Assembly (NCBI GenBank): GCA_965196985.1
Contig: CBDALO010000168.1
Coordinates: forward strand, 1-64,000
From: 2-12-FULL-35-23 sp965196985
Lineage (GTDB): Bacteria > Pseudomonadota > Gammaproteobacteria > UBA12402
Direction of reading: 5' to 3'
DNA length: 64,000 nt
Positions 55,237-64,000 of this stretch are shown in pieces (within the stretch, counting starts at the first letter, position 1; each line of letters starts with the position of its first letter). Below the pieces are notes generated by a model that was given only the letters and a program-made list of their open reading frames with translations, was not told the origin of the DNA and made no database searches. The translations under genes were made by a program, and so were the position numbers.

Positions 55237-56055
55237 GGTTCTGTCGCAAATTAATGGTTATTTGATATAATACCGACCAAATTTAGCATTGAATAATAAT
55301 GGAGTTATTATGGCGATTAGTTTTAAAGGAAGACATTTCCCCAAAGAGATTATTTTAACAGCAGTACGCTGGAAGCTTGCGTACCCATTAAGTTACCGAA
55401 ATATTGAAGAGCTCATGGAAGAACGTGGTGTTAGCGTTGATCACTCTACAGTACAAAAATGGGTGGTTCGCTATGCGCCCCAGCTTGAGCAAGAGTTTCG
55501 TAAAAGCAAGCGCAAACTTGCTGATAGCTGGAAGATGGATGAGACTTATATTAAGGTCAATGGCAAGCAAGTTTATCTTTATCGTGCAGTTGATAAGTAC
55601 GGTAACACCGTTGATTTTATGCTGTCAGAGAAGCGTGATCGTAAGGCAGTTCTAGCTTTTTTTTAATAAAGCGATTGGATCAAGCGGGTTACCCAAAAAG
55701 GTTAACATTGATAAAAGTGGTGCAAATACAGCAGCGTTGGAAAGACTCAATACCTTATTATTTTTATCTGGATTCTGGTTTGCGATGGTCGAGGTTAGGC
55801 GCATTAAATACCTCAATAATCTGGTCGAACAAGACCATCGATCGATAAAGCGTATCACGAAATATACACTGGGTTTTAAAAAGTTCAATTCAGCTAAGGC
55901 AACAATAGCTGGTATTGAGTTATGCCATATGCTAAAAAAAGGGCAGATGCGAGGCAATAGCATGATGCCAGCCTGGCAGCAGTTCTACACGCTCGCAGAC
56001 TAGTTGCGCCCAAAAATAGGCTACCTCATCTAGGTGTAAATTTTTCGACAGAACC
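55237..56055 (+). mobile_element. IS6/IS26-family element, copy 1 (819 bp)
   Basis: Ends ggttctgtcgcaaatt and the complement ending tttttcgacagaacc, as in IS6-family elements. No 8-bp duplication. Same orientation as copy 2 at 57747. Confidence 0.93.
55289..56003 (+). pseudogene. IS6-family transposase, frameshifted at a T8 run
   Basis: First frame 55289-55666 (MAISFKGRHFPKEIILTAVRW, zinc/HTH-like N terminus, DETYIKVNG with first Asp, ending AFF stop). The C-terminal part (DKSGANTAALERLNTL, RIKYLNNLVEQDHRSIKR with Glu) continues in another frame to 56003. The site is the T8 run near 55657-55664; copy 2 has T7 there. Complete IS6 transposases of this type are about 235 residues. Confidence 0.9.
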
Positions 56056-57663
56056 ACCCAGCTTAATCGCTTTCTCGTAAAGCGCTATTGCCGTCGCGTA
56101 ATCTTTTGAGCCACCCAGGCCGTGTTGATGCATATATGCGCGATTACGCATCGCAGTGGCATTACCAAATAAAGCGCTATTATTATTGGAGATAGAGCCT
56201 GGTTGTTCTATCTGCACTTGTTCTTGAAGCGAATCTATAAGCTCAACGACTATTTCTGCACTAGTGGTATGCTCATATCTGCTCTTACGACAGGATAGAT
56301 CTGGTCTTCGCTGATCCAATAAAGCATCCAATAAAATTGGATTTTTATAGGTTGATTTGTTAACAGGTGTTCGCAAATAATCTAAGCCGCTAGAACTCTG
56401 AAAAAGCGTTTTTAGATAAGCGCTTTTTCTGGGTTCATCATCCTCAATTAATGCTATTGCTTCCATGATAATTGAGTCAACTATCTTCGTCGGCATTGCC
56501 TCAAATAAATCCTTATTTAATCTGCCATCTCGTATCGCGGAAAGCTGACCTATATTCAGATATTTACATAGGCTGTAAAGTGATGATGTTTCAGCTTGAT
56601 CCTTCATTAAATAGGTTTTTGCAAATTGGTGGATTTCTTCAGATCTACTCTGAGCTACTTCAGTAAATACGTTTTGCTGATAGTGAGCCTCCTTTAAAAT
56701 AAAAGCTCTATAGCAGAATACCTTATCCTCAAAGTTCATTGAATCGACTAGTGACTTATTTCGTAGCTTTTTGTTTGGATCATCTAAACCATGAGAAACA
56801 TTAAGTGAGGTTAATAAATAATCATCGAGTTTTTTGTGATTATTCTGTGAGATTATTAAAGAAGATCCATCAGTCTGGTGAATCTGATTTTCAAGATCTG
56901 AAATAAGCGCGTCTGGAGCAACTATGAGCGCCAATGCACTGCAGCCTTCAAACGCCCCATCACCCAGACTCATGACGCTATTGGGCAGCGTAATGGATTG
57001 CAAACTGCTGCAGCCTTCAAACGCCCAATGACCCAGGCTCGTGACGCTATTGGGCAGCGTAATGGATTGCAAACTGCTGCAGCCAGAAAACGCCCTTAAA
57101 CCCAGACTCGTGACGCTATTGGGCAGCGTAATGGATTGCAAACTGCTGCAGCCAGAAAACGCCCTTAAACCCAGACTCGTGACGCTATTGGGCAGCGTAA
57201 TGGATTGCAAACTGCTGCAGCCAGAAAACGCCCTTAAACCCAGACTCGTGACGCTATTGGGCAGCGTAATGGATTGCAAACTGCTGCAGCCAGAAAACGC
57301 CCAATCACCCAGGCTCGTGACGCTATTGGGCAGCGTAATGGATTTCAAACTGCTGCAGCCAGAAAACGCCCTTAAACCCAGACTCGTGACGCTATTGGGC
57401 AGCGTAATGGATTGCAAACTGCTGCAGCCAGAAAACGCCCTTAAACCCAGACTCGTGACGCTATTGGGCAGCGTAATGGATTGCAAACTGCTGCAGCCAG
57501 AAAACGCCCTTAAACCCAGACTCGTGATCTCATCTATGATTTCAATTTTCTTTATATGTTCTTTTTTTGTAATACTATTCCAATTGCATTGTTCGACACG
57601 CTCTGGTTGTTTTTTTTGATCGGACAGGTAAGTAACTCTAACTTGCATATTTATCATTCTCAT
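56056..57663 (-). pseudogene. BspA-type LRR / Sel1-repeat protein, 3' end cut by IS6
   Basis: About 535 native residues. Residues about 45-255 hold nine 23-residue leucine-rich repeats of the BspA/TpLRR (LRR_5) type, FSGCSSLQSITLPNSVTSLG, eight near-identical and the last degenerate. A helical middle part follows, and the C terminus begins a Sel1-like repeat (GNATAMRNRAYMHQHGLGG to ALYEKAIKLG) that stops at the IS6 end; the last residues come from IS6. No signal peptide is visible. BspA-LRR and Sel1 proteins often bind host proteins. The gene lies exactly between two IS6 copies, so it may have been moved in by them. Start may be ATG 57663 or one of two close downstream ATGs. Confidence 0.8.
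56935..57530 (-). repeat. 69-bp tandem repeats coding for LRR units
   Basis: Near-identical 69-bp units (gcgtaatggattgcaaactg core). The length is a multiple of three, which explains the long false open frame on the plus strand at 57041-57619. Confidence 0.9.
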
Positions 57664-57746
57664 TTAATCCAAATAATGCGTTTAGAATAACTTATAGAAA
57701 TTATCTGTTTATTTAGAGTAACAGAAAGGGTATGGGGATTATTTCT

Positions 57747-58563
57747 GGTTCTGTCGCAAATTAATGGTTATTTGATATAATACCGACCAAATTTAGCATT
57801 GAATAATAATGGAGTTATTATGGCGATTAGTTTTAAAGGAAGACATTTCCCCAAAGAGATTATTTTAACAGCAGTACGCTGGAAGCTTGCGTACCCATTA
57901 AGTTACCGAAATATTGAAGAGCTCATGGAAGAACGTGGTGTTAGCGTTGATCACTCTACAGTACAAAATGGGTGGTTCGCTATGCGCCCCAGCTTGAGCA
58001 AGAGTTTCGTAAAAGCAAGCGCAAACTTGCTGATAGTTGGAAGATGGATGAGACTTATATTAAGGTCAATGGCAAGCAAGTTTATCTTTATCGTGCAGTT
58101 GATAAGTACGGTAACACCGTTGATTTTATGCTGTCAGAGAAGCGTGATCGTAAGGCAGTGCTAGCTTTTTTTAATAAAGCGATTGGATCAAGCGGGTTAC
58201 CCAAAAAGGTTAACATTGATAAAAGTGGTGCAAATACAGCAGCGTTGGAAAGACTCAATACCTTATTATTTTTATCTGGATTCTGGTTTGCGATGGTCGA
58301 GGTTAGGCGCATTAAATACCTCAATAATTTGGTCGAGCAAGACCATCGATCGATAAAGCGTATCACGAAATATACACTGGGTTTTAAAAAGTTCAATTCA
58401 GCTAAGGCAACAATAGCTGGTATTGAGTTATGCCATATGCTAAAAAAAGGGCAGATGCGAGGCAATAGCATGATGCCAGCCTGGCAGCAGTTCTACACGC
58501 TCGCAGACTAGTTGCGCCCAAAAATAGACTACCTCATCTAGGTGTAAATTTTTCGACAGAACC
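57747..58563 (+). mobile_element. IS6/IS26-family element, copy 2 (817 bp)
   Basis: Same ends as copy 1. Its right end lies inside dinB. The outer flanks of the two copies show no matching duplication. The two same-direction copies frame the LRR gene as in a pseudo-compound transposon. Confidence 0.93.
57841..58511 (+). pseudogene. IS6-family transposase, frameshifted at an A run
   Basis: The N-terminal frame (starting at ATG 57820 region) shifts at caaaatggg near 57965-57970, where copy 1 has one more A. The rest (VRYAPQLEQEFRKSKRK, DETYIKVNG, NIDKSGANTAALERLN, QDHRSIKRITKYTL) is open from 57972 to 58511. The two copies are broken at different homopolymers, and each carries the part the other lacks. 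Confidence 0.88.
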
Positions 58564-59483
58564 TTTTTTAAAGTCTCCTCAGTGTTTCGATACTGTAGAT
58601 AAAACAATGCTCGTTCTGCAAAAAGCTTTGCCTGACGTAAACGTTCTGCAATTTTATCACAGCAATAATACAGCTTGGCGTCAATTTCTCGGTAATCGGT
58701 TGTATTGGGTGGCGTTACTTTACTAGCACTCATGGATTTAGGGGTGTCGTGGTTGATATGGATAAGCTCATCATTACAGCCGTGCGCCATCAACCAAATT
58801 CGTTTACCATTAACACCGAGATCCTTTTCGATCTGCTCAATACTAATTCGTTCAATCTGGCCACAGGTTTCAATCCCTCGCTCTTTAAGATAAGCCTGTG
58901 AAGCAGGGCCTATACCACACAGTTTGCCAATCGGATGTGGGGCCAATGCTTCTTTCACACGCCACGGCGGGATAACCATAAGTCCATTAGGCTTTTGTAG
59001 TTTACTGGCAAACTTTGCATTACTTTTATTACTGGAGACACCCACTGAACACGTCACACCACTGACCTGATAAACTTTCTTTTGTATGATCTGACCCACT
59101 TCTTTAGGGTAGTGGTAAAGGGCTTTACACTGTGTTAGATCTAAAAATGCTTCATCAATTGAGAAAATCTCAATATCTGGCGTAATATCAATTAACGCAT
59201 CCATGATAGCTTTTGAGGTTTCAGCGTAACGGTGGGGTCTGGAAACGATAGGTAAAAAGTCAGGACAAAGCTGCTTTGCTTTTTTTAAGTGCATCCCAGT
59301 TCTGATTCCATAAGCCCTCGCTTCATAAGAACAGGTAATAATAGTGGTTCCTTCTTGGCTGTTAAGAATGCCTATCGGTTTTCCCTGTAAGTCTGGATTA
59401 TCTCGCTGTTCGATCGAAGCAAAAAAAGCATCCATATCCATATGGGCAATAATTGTTTCCCACTTCTTTTCTGGATGAGCCAT
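58564..59483 (-). pseudogene. dinB: DNA polymerase IV, C terminus lost to IS6
   Basis: About 306 native residues of a Y-family polymerase: IIAHMDMDAFFASIEQRDNP with the first metal Asp, FSIDEAFLDLT with the second acidic pair, CSVGVSSNKSNAKFASK, and HhH region LCGIGPASQAYL. The little-finger domain is cut after NTEETLKK, where E. coli DinB would have about 45 more residues; the frame then runs into IS6 for another 40. Translesion synthesis may be lost or altered, and clamp binding at the C terminus is certainly missing. Confidence 0.92.
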
Positions 59484-59528
59484 GAGCTTCAGACTCCTAA
59501 CAAGTTGGTACTGAAATTAACGGGTATA

Positions 59529-60092
59529 CTAGATGTCCTGTTTCCATTTAATGTTGCACCCAATGCTTGCAATTTGATTGGGGTTCACTGACTCACCAGC
59601 AAGCACGGCATCCATCGCATCGCACAGCTCGTTGCCTGTCACAGGTAAATCATTACTGGGTGTGGCGGAGTCAAATCGTCCACGGTATGCGAGCCGGTGG
59701 GTTTGATCAAAACAATAAAAGTCCGGTGTGCAAGCGGCTTGATACGCTTTAGCCACAGATTGATCTTCATCGTAACAATAGGGGAATTTGAACCCTTTTT
59801 GTTCTGCTACGTGTTTCATGTTTTCCGGTGAGTCATCAGGGTGAATCTCGCAGTCATTGCTGGAGATCGCTACAAAGGCAATGCCTTTTTGAGTATAGTC
59901 GTTGCCTACACGGACAAACTGACCCATGAGGTGTTTGACGTAAGGGCAGTGATTACAAATAAACGCAATCACGACAGGTTTTTGATGTGCATAGTCGGTT
60001 AAATACAGTGGCTTGCTGGTGATGACATTTGGCAGCTTAAAATCAATCAATGCAGTACCGAGTGCTAACATGTTTGATGCGGTGAGGCTCAT
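59529..60092 (-). CDS. Thioredoxin-fold redoxin (TlpA/AhpC-TSA-like)
   Basis: 187 residues. VIAFICNHCPYVKHLMGQF has the C-N-H-C active pair of this well-spread redoxin family, and AVSSNDCE-like AISSNDCEIHPDDSPENM follows. PDFYCFDQTHRLAYRGRFD completes the fold. There is no signal peptide, so a cytoplasmic thiol reductase or peroxidase role is likely. It lies 45 bp upstream of dinB on the same strand. Confidence 0.88.
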   Translation of the reverse strand: MSLTASNMLALGTALIDFKLPNVITSKPLYLTDYAHQKPVVIAFICNHCPYVKHLMGQFVRVGNDYTQKGIAFVAISSNDCEIHPDDSPENMKHVAEQKGFKFPYCYDEDQSVAKAYQAACTPDFYCFDQTHRLAYRGRFDSATPSNDLPVTGNELCDAMDAVLAGESVNPNQIASIGCNIKWKQDI

Positions 60093-60146
60093 AGAAAAGG
60101 ATCCTTTTTATAAAAAACGTTAGTGTGCCAGTCCATTCATAGGTTA

Positions 60147-61556
60147 TTAATCAGACTCAATATCACTTACTTTTGACATGCTTGATGTTACAACCTGCTC
60201 AATTAAATCTAGTGCTGTGTAATCCGTGTTACCTTCCGCATGCTGCTGAGCAATAAGCTTTTGCATATTAAGACTTGTTTTAATTCGCTTAATGCCATCC
60301 TTATAAAAATGCACAGGCTTTTTAGTAACCAAGGGGTTGGCGCGCATTTGCTGCATGAAGAATTCAAAGGACTTAGCACTTCGCTCTTCATCGCTCAGTG
60401 ACTGATTACTTTTCAGCTCATCAAGGTGAGCAAGCACTTCATCATTTGGGTTAGAGTCAATCTGACTAAACACCTCATCAAAAGTAAGCTTCGGGTCGCT
60501 CATAACTTCATTATAGGTGGCAATGTCATTTAAATAGAGTATTTTTCGACTGATCTTTTTATCAATAAACTCAATCATGTTAACTGCTCTATCATAAGAA
60601 CGCAGATCAATCGTTAATTCTGTTTTTTGATTGCGAAAGCGCCCATCGCCAAAGATAATAGGAAAGAGCTCTTTTGGCACATCTTTGTGAGCGACTTCTA
60701 AACCGAAGTTTTTCGCTTCTTTATGATAATTGATATGAAATGTATTCTCATCCATGTACTTAACACACTTTAGTTTATCTAATTTTTTAATCAAAGCTGC
60801 AAAGTTCTTTATACTGTAATAGAGGCGCGCATACATTTGTAATTCATTGGTAGTGGTGGCCAGGAAGGTTTTTTTATTTTCATCTGGTGGTAGTAAGCTA
60901 GGATCAACGACTTGCCCATCTACTACCATCTTTTGTTCCACGTAGGCTTTAGGTGTGTTAGGCAAGATGCCATCTGGGAGAACAAAATGAAAATTACCCA
61001 TCCCTAAGGTTTTTTCCAGCGTGGCCATACGCGTCTTAATTTGTTTAACTGTTTCAGTTTCAGGGTTGGCAATATAAAAGACTTCGCCGTCCTTACCAAA
61101 CGTCATGCCATGCGGGCTCGAGTTCTCAGTTGAGATTCCTTTAATAAAAGGTTTCATTTTTATGTAATCACCGCAGGGCTCAAACCCATTTTTACGACCA
61201 AAAGCAACGGCATCTAATAACAATTTTTTTAATCGACCTGCTTCAGCGCGTTTGTAGTAATGGGAATCTTCAACAAGCTCTTTATATTGCTCAAAAGGAA
61301 CCTTTCTCATGTAAGCGTCTTTTACACCCAAGGACCAAATATCCAATAGATACATACTGATGTGATATTGTATACTTGTTATTTGCCGAGCAAAGCAGAT
61401 AGAAATCGCACCGTCATGCGCGTCACTTTCCCAGGCAGATATCACTGGTAACTCATGGACAGCAATAGGGGTAACAGTTTGTTGCTTACTACGCTGTTTC
61501 TCCTTTTTCTTTTGCTTTTGTTTCTTTTTTAAAAGTTTTTTGTGGTTCAGTGACAT
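60147..61556 (-). CDS. Hypothetical protein with a poly-Lys N terminus
   Basis: 469 residues from ATG 61556, chosen because AAGGAACC lies eight bases upstream. The first 22 residues are almost all Lys, Gln and Arg (LKKKQKQKKKEKQRSKQQ), which suggests RNA or ribosome binding. The rest is mixed alpha/beta without TM or signal; SSPHGMTFGKDGEVFYI and FRNQKTELTIDLRSYD stand out but I cannot name a family. It follows a SEC-C protein by 37 bp, so the two may act together. Confidence 0.7.
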   Translation of the reverse strand: MSLNHKKLLKKKQKQKKKEKQRSKQQTVTPIAVHELPVISAWESDAHDGAISICFARQITSIQYHISMYLLDIWSLGVKDAYMRKVPFEQYKELVEDSHYYKRAEAGRLKKLLLDAVAFGRKNGFEPCGDYIKMKPFIKGISTENSSPHGMTFGKDGEVFYIANPETETVKQIKTRMATLEKTLGMGNFHFVLPDGILPNTPKAYVEQKMVVDGQVVDPSLLPPDENKKTFLATTTNELQMYARLYYSIKNFAALIKKLDKLKCVKYMDENTFHINYHKEAKNFGLEVAHKDVPKELFPIIFGDGRFRNQKTELTIDLRSYDRAVNMIEFIDKKISRKILYLNDIATYNEVMSDPKLTFDEVFSQIDSNPNDEVLAHLDELKSNQSLSDEERSAKSFEFFMQQMRANPLVTKKPVHFYKDGIKRIKTSLNMQKLIAQQHAEGNTDYTALDLIEQVVTSSMSKVSDIESD

Positions 61557-61593
61557 ACGGGTTCCTTTATGCGATTTCAAACTCAGGCGTGCT

Positions 61594-62547
61594 TCATTCA
61601 CCTAAGCTTTCAAGATTTCTTTTTGTATAACTATCATGTGGAGCATATAAAAGTGCCTTTTGCCATGCTTCACGCGCCAGATCATGGCTGCCCATTTCCT
61701 TGTAGACTACACCCAAATTATTGTAGGCCTCATTTAAATGAAAATGATCCGTTGGCGGGTAAAAGTCAATTGCATTGGTATAGTGCTCAATGGCGTCATC
61801 ATAGAGCCCTTTGTGCGCTGCTGTTAACCCTAATAAGTAGTGAGCTCGTGGATGCTTAGGGTTTACTTTTAGGCACGCAAGTAATCTCTCTAGGTATTTT
61901 TTTTCATCAAAGAAACTGCAGATAATAGCTTCTCTGCAAATCACTTCCGGGGTTTCTCCTACTTTGTTTTTTGCTTGCTCAATAAAGCGGAACGCTTCAG
62001 GGAAGTTTCCTTCTTCTGCTAAGCACATGGCATTGGTAATTTCATTAAGAATTGATTTACAGCAAAACTTATATTTTTTACCGGATGCGCAAGGGCAGGG
62101 GTCATAGCTATCTGGAATAGCTAACTTAGCCGCTTCTATTTCTTCTTGGTCATGACTGGCATATTCATCACCTTTTAAGGAGTGCATTGTTGACCGAACG
62201 CCCCCCATTGCTTGCCCAAGCCCTTCCATGGCGACATGCGTTAGATCATTAATGAATTGCGCCGAAACTGCTTCAAAGGGAATGGCCATCTGTTTAGCAA
62301 CCTGACTTACAAGCGCTTCTGCTGGGTCACCCTTGGTGATGACAAGCTTATTTGGCTTGGCTTTCTCTTTAGCTTGATCAATAAGCTGTTTGACATCCTC
62401 TTGCGATAATTCCGTGAGTGTGATTTGATGAGCAAGCAGTAGGTTTTGCGCGGTGTCTAAAATCATATAAATATCAACATTAGCAGGTTCTTCAGTGATT
62501 TGTGCATCAAACCGGAAAATAGCCCAAAGATTTTCTGAATGATTCAT
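61594..62547 (-). CDS. SEC-C metal-binding / TPR protein
   Basis: 317 residues. Residues about 150-165 hold the SEC-C zinc motif CPCASGKKYKFCC seen at the end of SecA. The C-terminal half has TPR-like helices (AHYLLGLTAAHKGLYDDAIEHYTNAID, EAYNNLGVVYKEMGSHDLAREAW). The N-terminal 140 residues are alpha/beta and unrecognised. Possible role in protein export or protein quality control; this is inferred from the motif only. It lies 15 bp after sspA. Confidence 0.8.
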   Translation of the reverse strand: MNHSENLWAIFRFDAQITEEPANVDIYMILDTAQNLLLAHQITLTELSQEDVKQLIDQAKEKAKPNKLVITKGDPAEALVSQVAKQMAIPFEAVSAQFINDLTHVAMEGLGQAMGGVRSTMHSLKGDEYASHDQEEIEAAKLAIPDSYDPCPCASGKKYKFCCKSILNEITNAMCLAEEGNFPEAFRFIEQAKNKVGETPEVICREAIICSFFDEKKYLERLLACLKVNPKHPRAHYLLGLTAAHKGLYDDAIEHYTNAIDFYPPTDHFHLNEAYNNLGVVYKEMGSHDLAREAWQKALLYAPHDSYTKRNLESLGE

Positions 62548-62562
62548 ACATGGATCCTTTAT

Positions 62563-63210
62563 CTAGTTTTGTTCCAGTGTTAAATGCAGCTCACGTTCCG
62601 TTAAGGTTAAGCTACTTTGAAATGCCTTGCGAGCGAAAACTCGCTCAGCGTATTCTATCAAGGGTTGTGCACGTTTAGGCAGTTTAATCCCTAAGACAGG
62701 TAAGCGCCATAACAGGGGTGCTAAACAGCAGTCTATCAGCGAGAAAGTTTCACCACCGAAATAAGGCGATTCTTGCGCATTCACCAGAGGCGCAAATTTT
62801 AATAAAGCTTGCTGCAACGCCTTACGAGGGGTTTTTGCTGTTTTTTCATTACCCATTAAAACCTGATGAAAAAAGGGATAACAATCACGCTCTAAGCGCA
62901 AGACCTTCATCCGGGTATCTGCGCGAAACACAGCATTATCAGGGAGCAGAGGCGGGTTAGGGTAACGCTCCTCAAGGTACTGCATAATTAACTCAGACTC
63001 CGGCAAGACAAGACTTTGATCAACTAATGTAGGTAGTTCCGCAGAAGGATTAACCTCAAGTAAGCTACCCGGTAGATCAGCAGGATCTACTTCAATCACT
63101 TCTGCCGACAAGTTTTTTTCCGCTAAAACAAGACGGGTTCGATGATTGTAAATGTCATCGGAGGCGGTATATAAAACCCTAAGGGCTTTTTTACTTGCGA
63201 TGATTGCCAT
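62563..63210 (-). CDS. sspA: Stringent starvation protein A (GST fold)
   Basis: 215 residues. The GST-like fold carries the SspA pattern: LYTASDDIYNHRTRLVLAEK, NPSAELPTLVDQSLVLPESELIMQYLEERYP and SLIDCCLAPLLWRLPVLGI. SspA binds RNA polymerase and modulates transcription under starvation and, in Francisella, virulence genes together with MglA. In E. coli sspB follows, but here a SEC-C protein does. The catalytic residue of true glutathione transferases is absent, as in other SspA. Confidence 0.93.
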   Translation of the reverse strand: MAIIASKKALRVLYTASDDIYNHRTRLVLAEKNLSAEVIEVDPADLPGSLLEVNPSAELPTLVDQSLVLPESELIMQYLEERYPNPPLLPDNAVFRADTRMKVLRLERDCYPFFHQVLMGNEKTAKTPRKALQQALLKFAPLVNAQESPYFGGETFSLIDCCLAPLLWRLPVLGIKLPKRAQPLIEYAERVFARKAFQSSLTLTERELHLTLEQN

Positions 63211-63291
63211 AATGAATCAAGCTACATACGTGCATTGTTGATAAAACGCCACGCAGTTTACTCGAAAAGCCTTAAAATACCTAGCAAAAAC

Positions 63292-63894
63292 TCAGTGTGT
63301 CAGCACCATAATATCCAGACCTTCCGGATTAGGAAACTGTTTAAACCCTATCGATTGATAGTGCCCTACCAATTTCTCCCTTGCGAGCTGTTTCTCTTTG
63401 GGTAAGTGGCTGAGCTTGGCGTCTTTAGGGAGAAAATCATAGTCAGGACTGAACTGCAAAGGTATCGCCTCGGTTGCTAAAAACTCACAATCATTGCCAA
63501 AGATTTCCCAGAGTCGCTGAATGGCTTCTAAACCCAGTTTGCGCCCTTGGTATTCTGGGTCAAGGTAAATAGCATCAAGTACCATAAACCGACAAGGGTA
63601 GTTTGGCGTCGTCTTTCCCATTGCTTTCCAATCTTTGGGGCGAAAGGTCTGAAAGCCATCGGTGAGGATCTCGACAATACGCGACAGTTCCACGAAATCA
63701 TCGGCAATCGCAAGCAAGTCAAATTCATCTTGATAGCGTTGATGCCAGTTAAATTTACTCAGACTCAGTTTACCGATCACCTTATCGTCCTGCGGATAAA
63801 ACGTATCATCAACCAAGGTGACTGAAATCTCTAAAAGATGATCATAATACCTTTCTGTAGAAAGGTTGGGGCGTAATTGAATATCTAATTTCAT
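63292..63894 (-). CDS. GNAT-like acetyltransferase, hypothetical
   Basis: 200 residues. The pattern RFMVLDAIYLDPEYQGRKLGLEAIQRL fits GNAT motif A (acetyl-CoA loop QGRKLG), and YQSIGFKQF fits motif B. The substrate is unknown. No membrane segment. It starts the run of minus-strand genes that leads to sspA, with 81 bp between. Confidence 0.65.
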   Translation of the reverse strand: MKLDIQLRPNLSTERYYDHLLEISVTLVDDTFYPQDDKVIGKLSLSKFNWHQRYQDEFDLLAIADDFVELSRIVEILTDGFQTFRPKDWKAMGKTTPNYPCRFMVLDAIYLDPEYQGRKLGLEAIQRLWEIFGNDCEFLATEAIPLQFSPDYDFLPKDAKLSHLPKEKQLAREKLVGHYQSIGFKQFPNPEGLDIMVLTH

Positions 63895-63902
63895 AATAAC
63901 TC

Positions 63903-64000
63903 CTAACTGTTTTTACTACCGATATACGCTGAAGCAATCGACTCACGACTATGACCAGCATGCTCGGAGACTAATTGACGAGCCAAACTATCCAAGCGTT
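63903..64000 (-). CDS. Probable tyrosine recombinase, C-terminal end (cut by window edge)
   Basis: The last 31 residues read RLDSLARQLVSEHAGHSRESIASAYIGS plus three more before the stop. The pattern V-S-E-x-x-G-H-S-R-x-x-I-A-x-x-Y matches the end of the catalytic domain of tyrosine recombinases (the HxxR-like part and the nucleophile Tyr). It would be the edge of another integrated element. Only the tail is in the window. Confidence 0.55.
   Translation of the reverse strand, partial: RLDSLARQLVSEHAGHSRESIASAYIGSKNS

Noticed and set aside
57041..57619. 192-codon plus-strand open frame over the LRR repeats
   Set aside because: Shadow of the 69-bp repeat on the opposite strand, for the same reason.
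55237..58563. Classical composite transposon with target duplication
   Set aside because: The outer flanks of the two IS6 copies do not match, so only a pseudo-compound or recombination-derived structure is supported.

Overview
The window is AT-rich DNA from a gammaproteobacterium. Support comes from ihfB, hda, the miaB-ybeZ-ybeY-corC cluster, sspA and dinB, all of gammaproteobacterial type. The very heavy insertion-sequence load, many broken genes, an M4 metalloprotease, MgtC and repeat-rich effector-like proteins suggest a host-associated lineage such as Piscirickettsia or another Thiotrichales/Legionellales group. That assignment is an inference from gene content, not a match I could run.

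Layout. (1) 1-1353: an IS256-family element cut by the window edge, next to a gene whose 5' end it has taken. (2) 2.5-17.3 kb, mostly chromosomal: ihfB, a six-TM membrane protein, a DUF2066 protein, a PerM-type permease, hda, then a compact operon of an FkbH-PCP-C-A-PCP-TE nonribosomal synthetase, a PAS/PAS hybrid histidine kinase and asparaginase, then mgtC, a 142-bp palindromic element and an SH3-like secreted protein. (3) 17.3-21.55 kb: an IS66-type element with an IS256 copy inserted in its tnpA. (4) 21.55-33.4 kb: a helical gene broken by an IS66 and an IS200/IS605 element, an FAD oxidoreductase coupled to a nonsense-mutated thermolysin, a D-amino-acid aminotransferase, a frameshifted lipocalin, corC-ybeY-ybeZ-miaB, and an SDR. 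(5) 33.6-58.6 kb: an accessory island made of IS982 split by IS4, an IS66-like transposase, a serine recombinase, a TALE-like repeat protein, an Rpn-type nuclease, an iteron-like repeat block with an RHH gene, then a deep nest of elements (IS66 in IS66, IS256, a three-gene transposon carrying IS5, IS256 carrying IS4), and finally a BspA-type LRR/Sel1 protein between two IS6-family copies. (6) 58.6-64 kb: chromosomal genes on the minus strand (dinB truncated by IS6, thioredoxin-like, two hypotheticals including a SEC-C/TPR protein, sspA, a GNAT-like protein, and the tail of a probable tyrosine recombinase).

The most notable locus is 39153-41027 (minus strand): a 624-residue protein with ten 33-residue repeats that carry the TAL-effector hallmark. 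The repeats are almost identical except for a di-residue at positions 12-13 (HG, HD or NN) followed by GG. By the published TALE code this reads TTTTCTTRRC. TALE-like proteins are known to me from Xanthomonas, Ralstonia, the Burkholderia/Mycetohabitans endosymbiont and unassigned marine metagenome sequences. Here one sits in a mobile, plasmid-like part of a genome with gammaproteobacterial neighbours. A second locus of interest is the NRPS-kinase operon, whose translational coupling suggests a small-molecule signal and its sensor.
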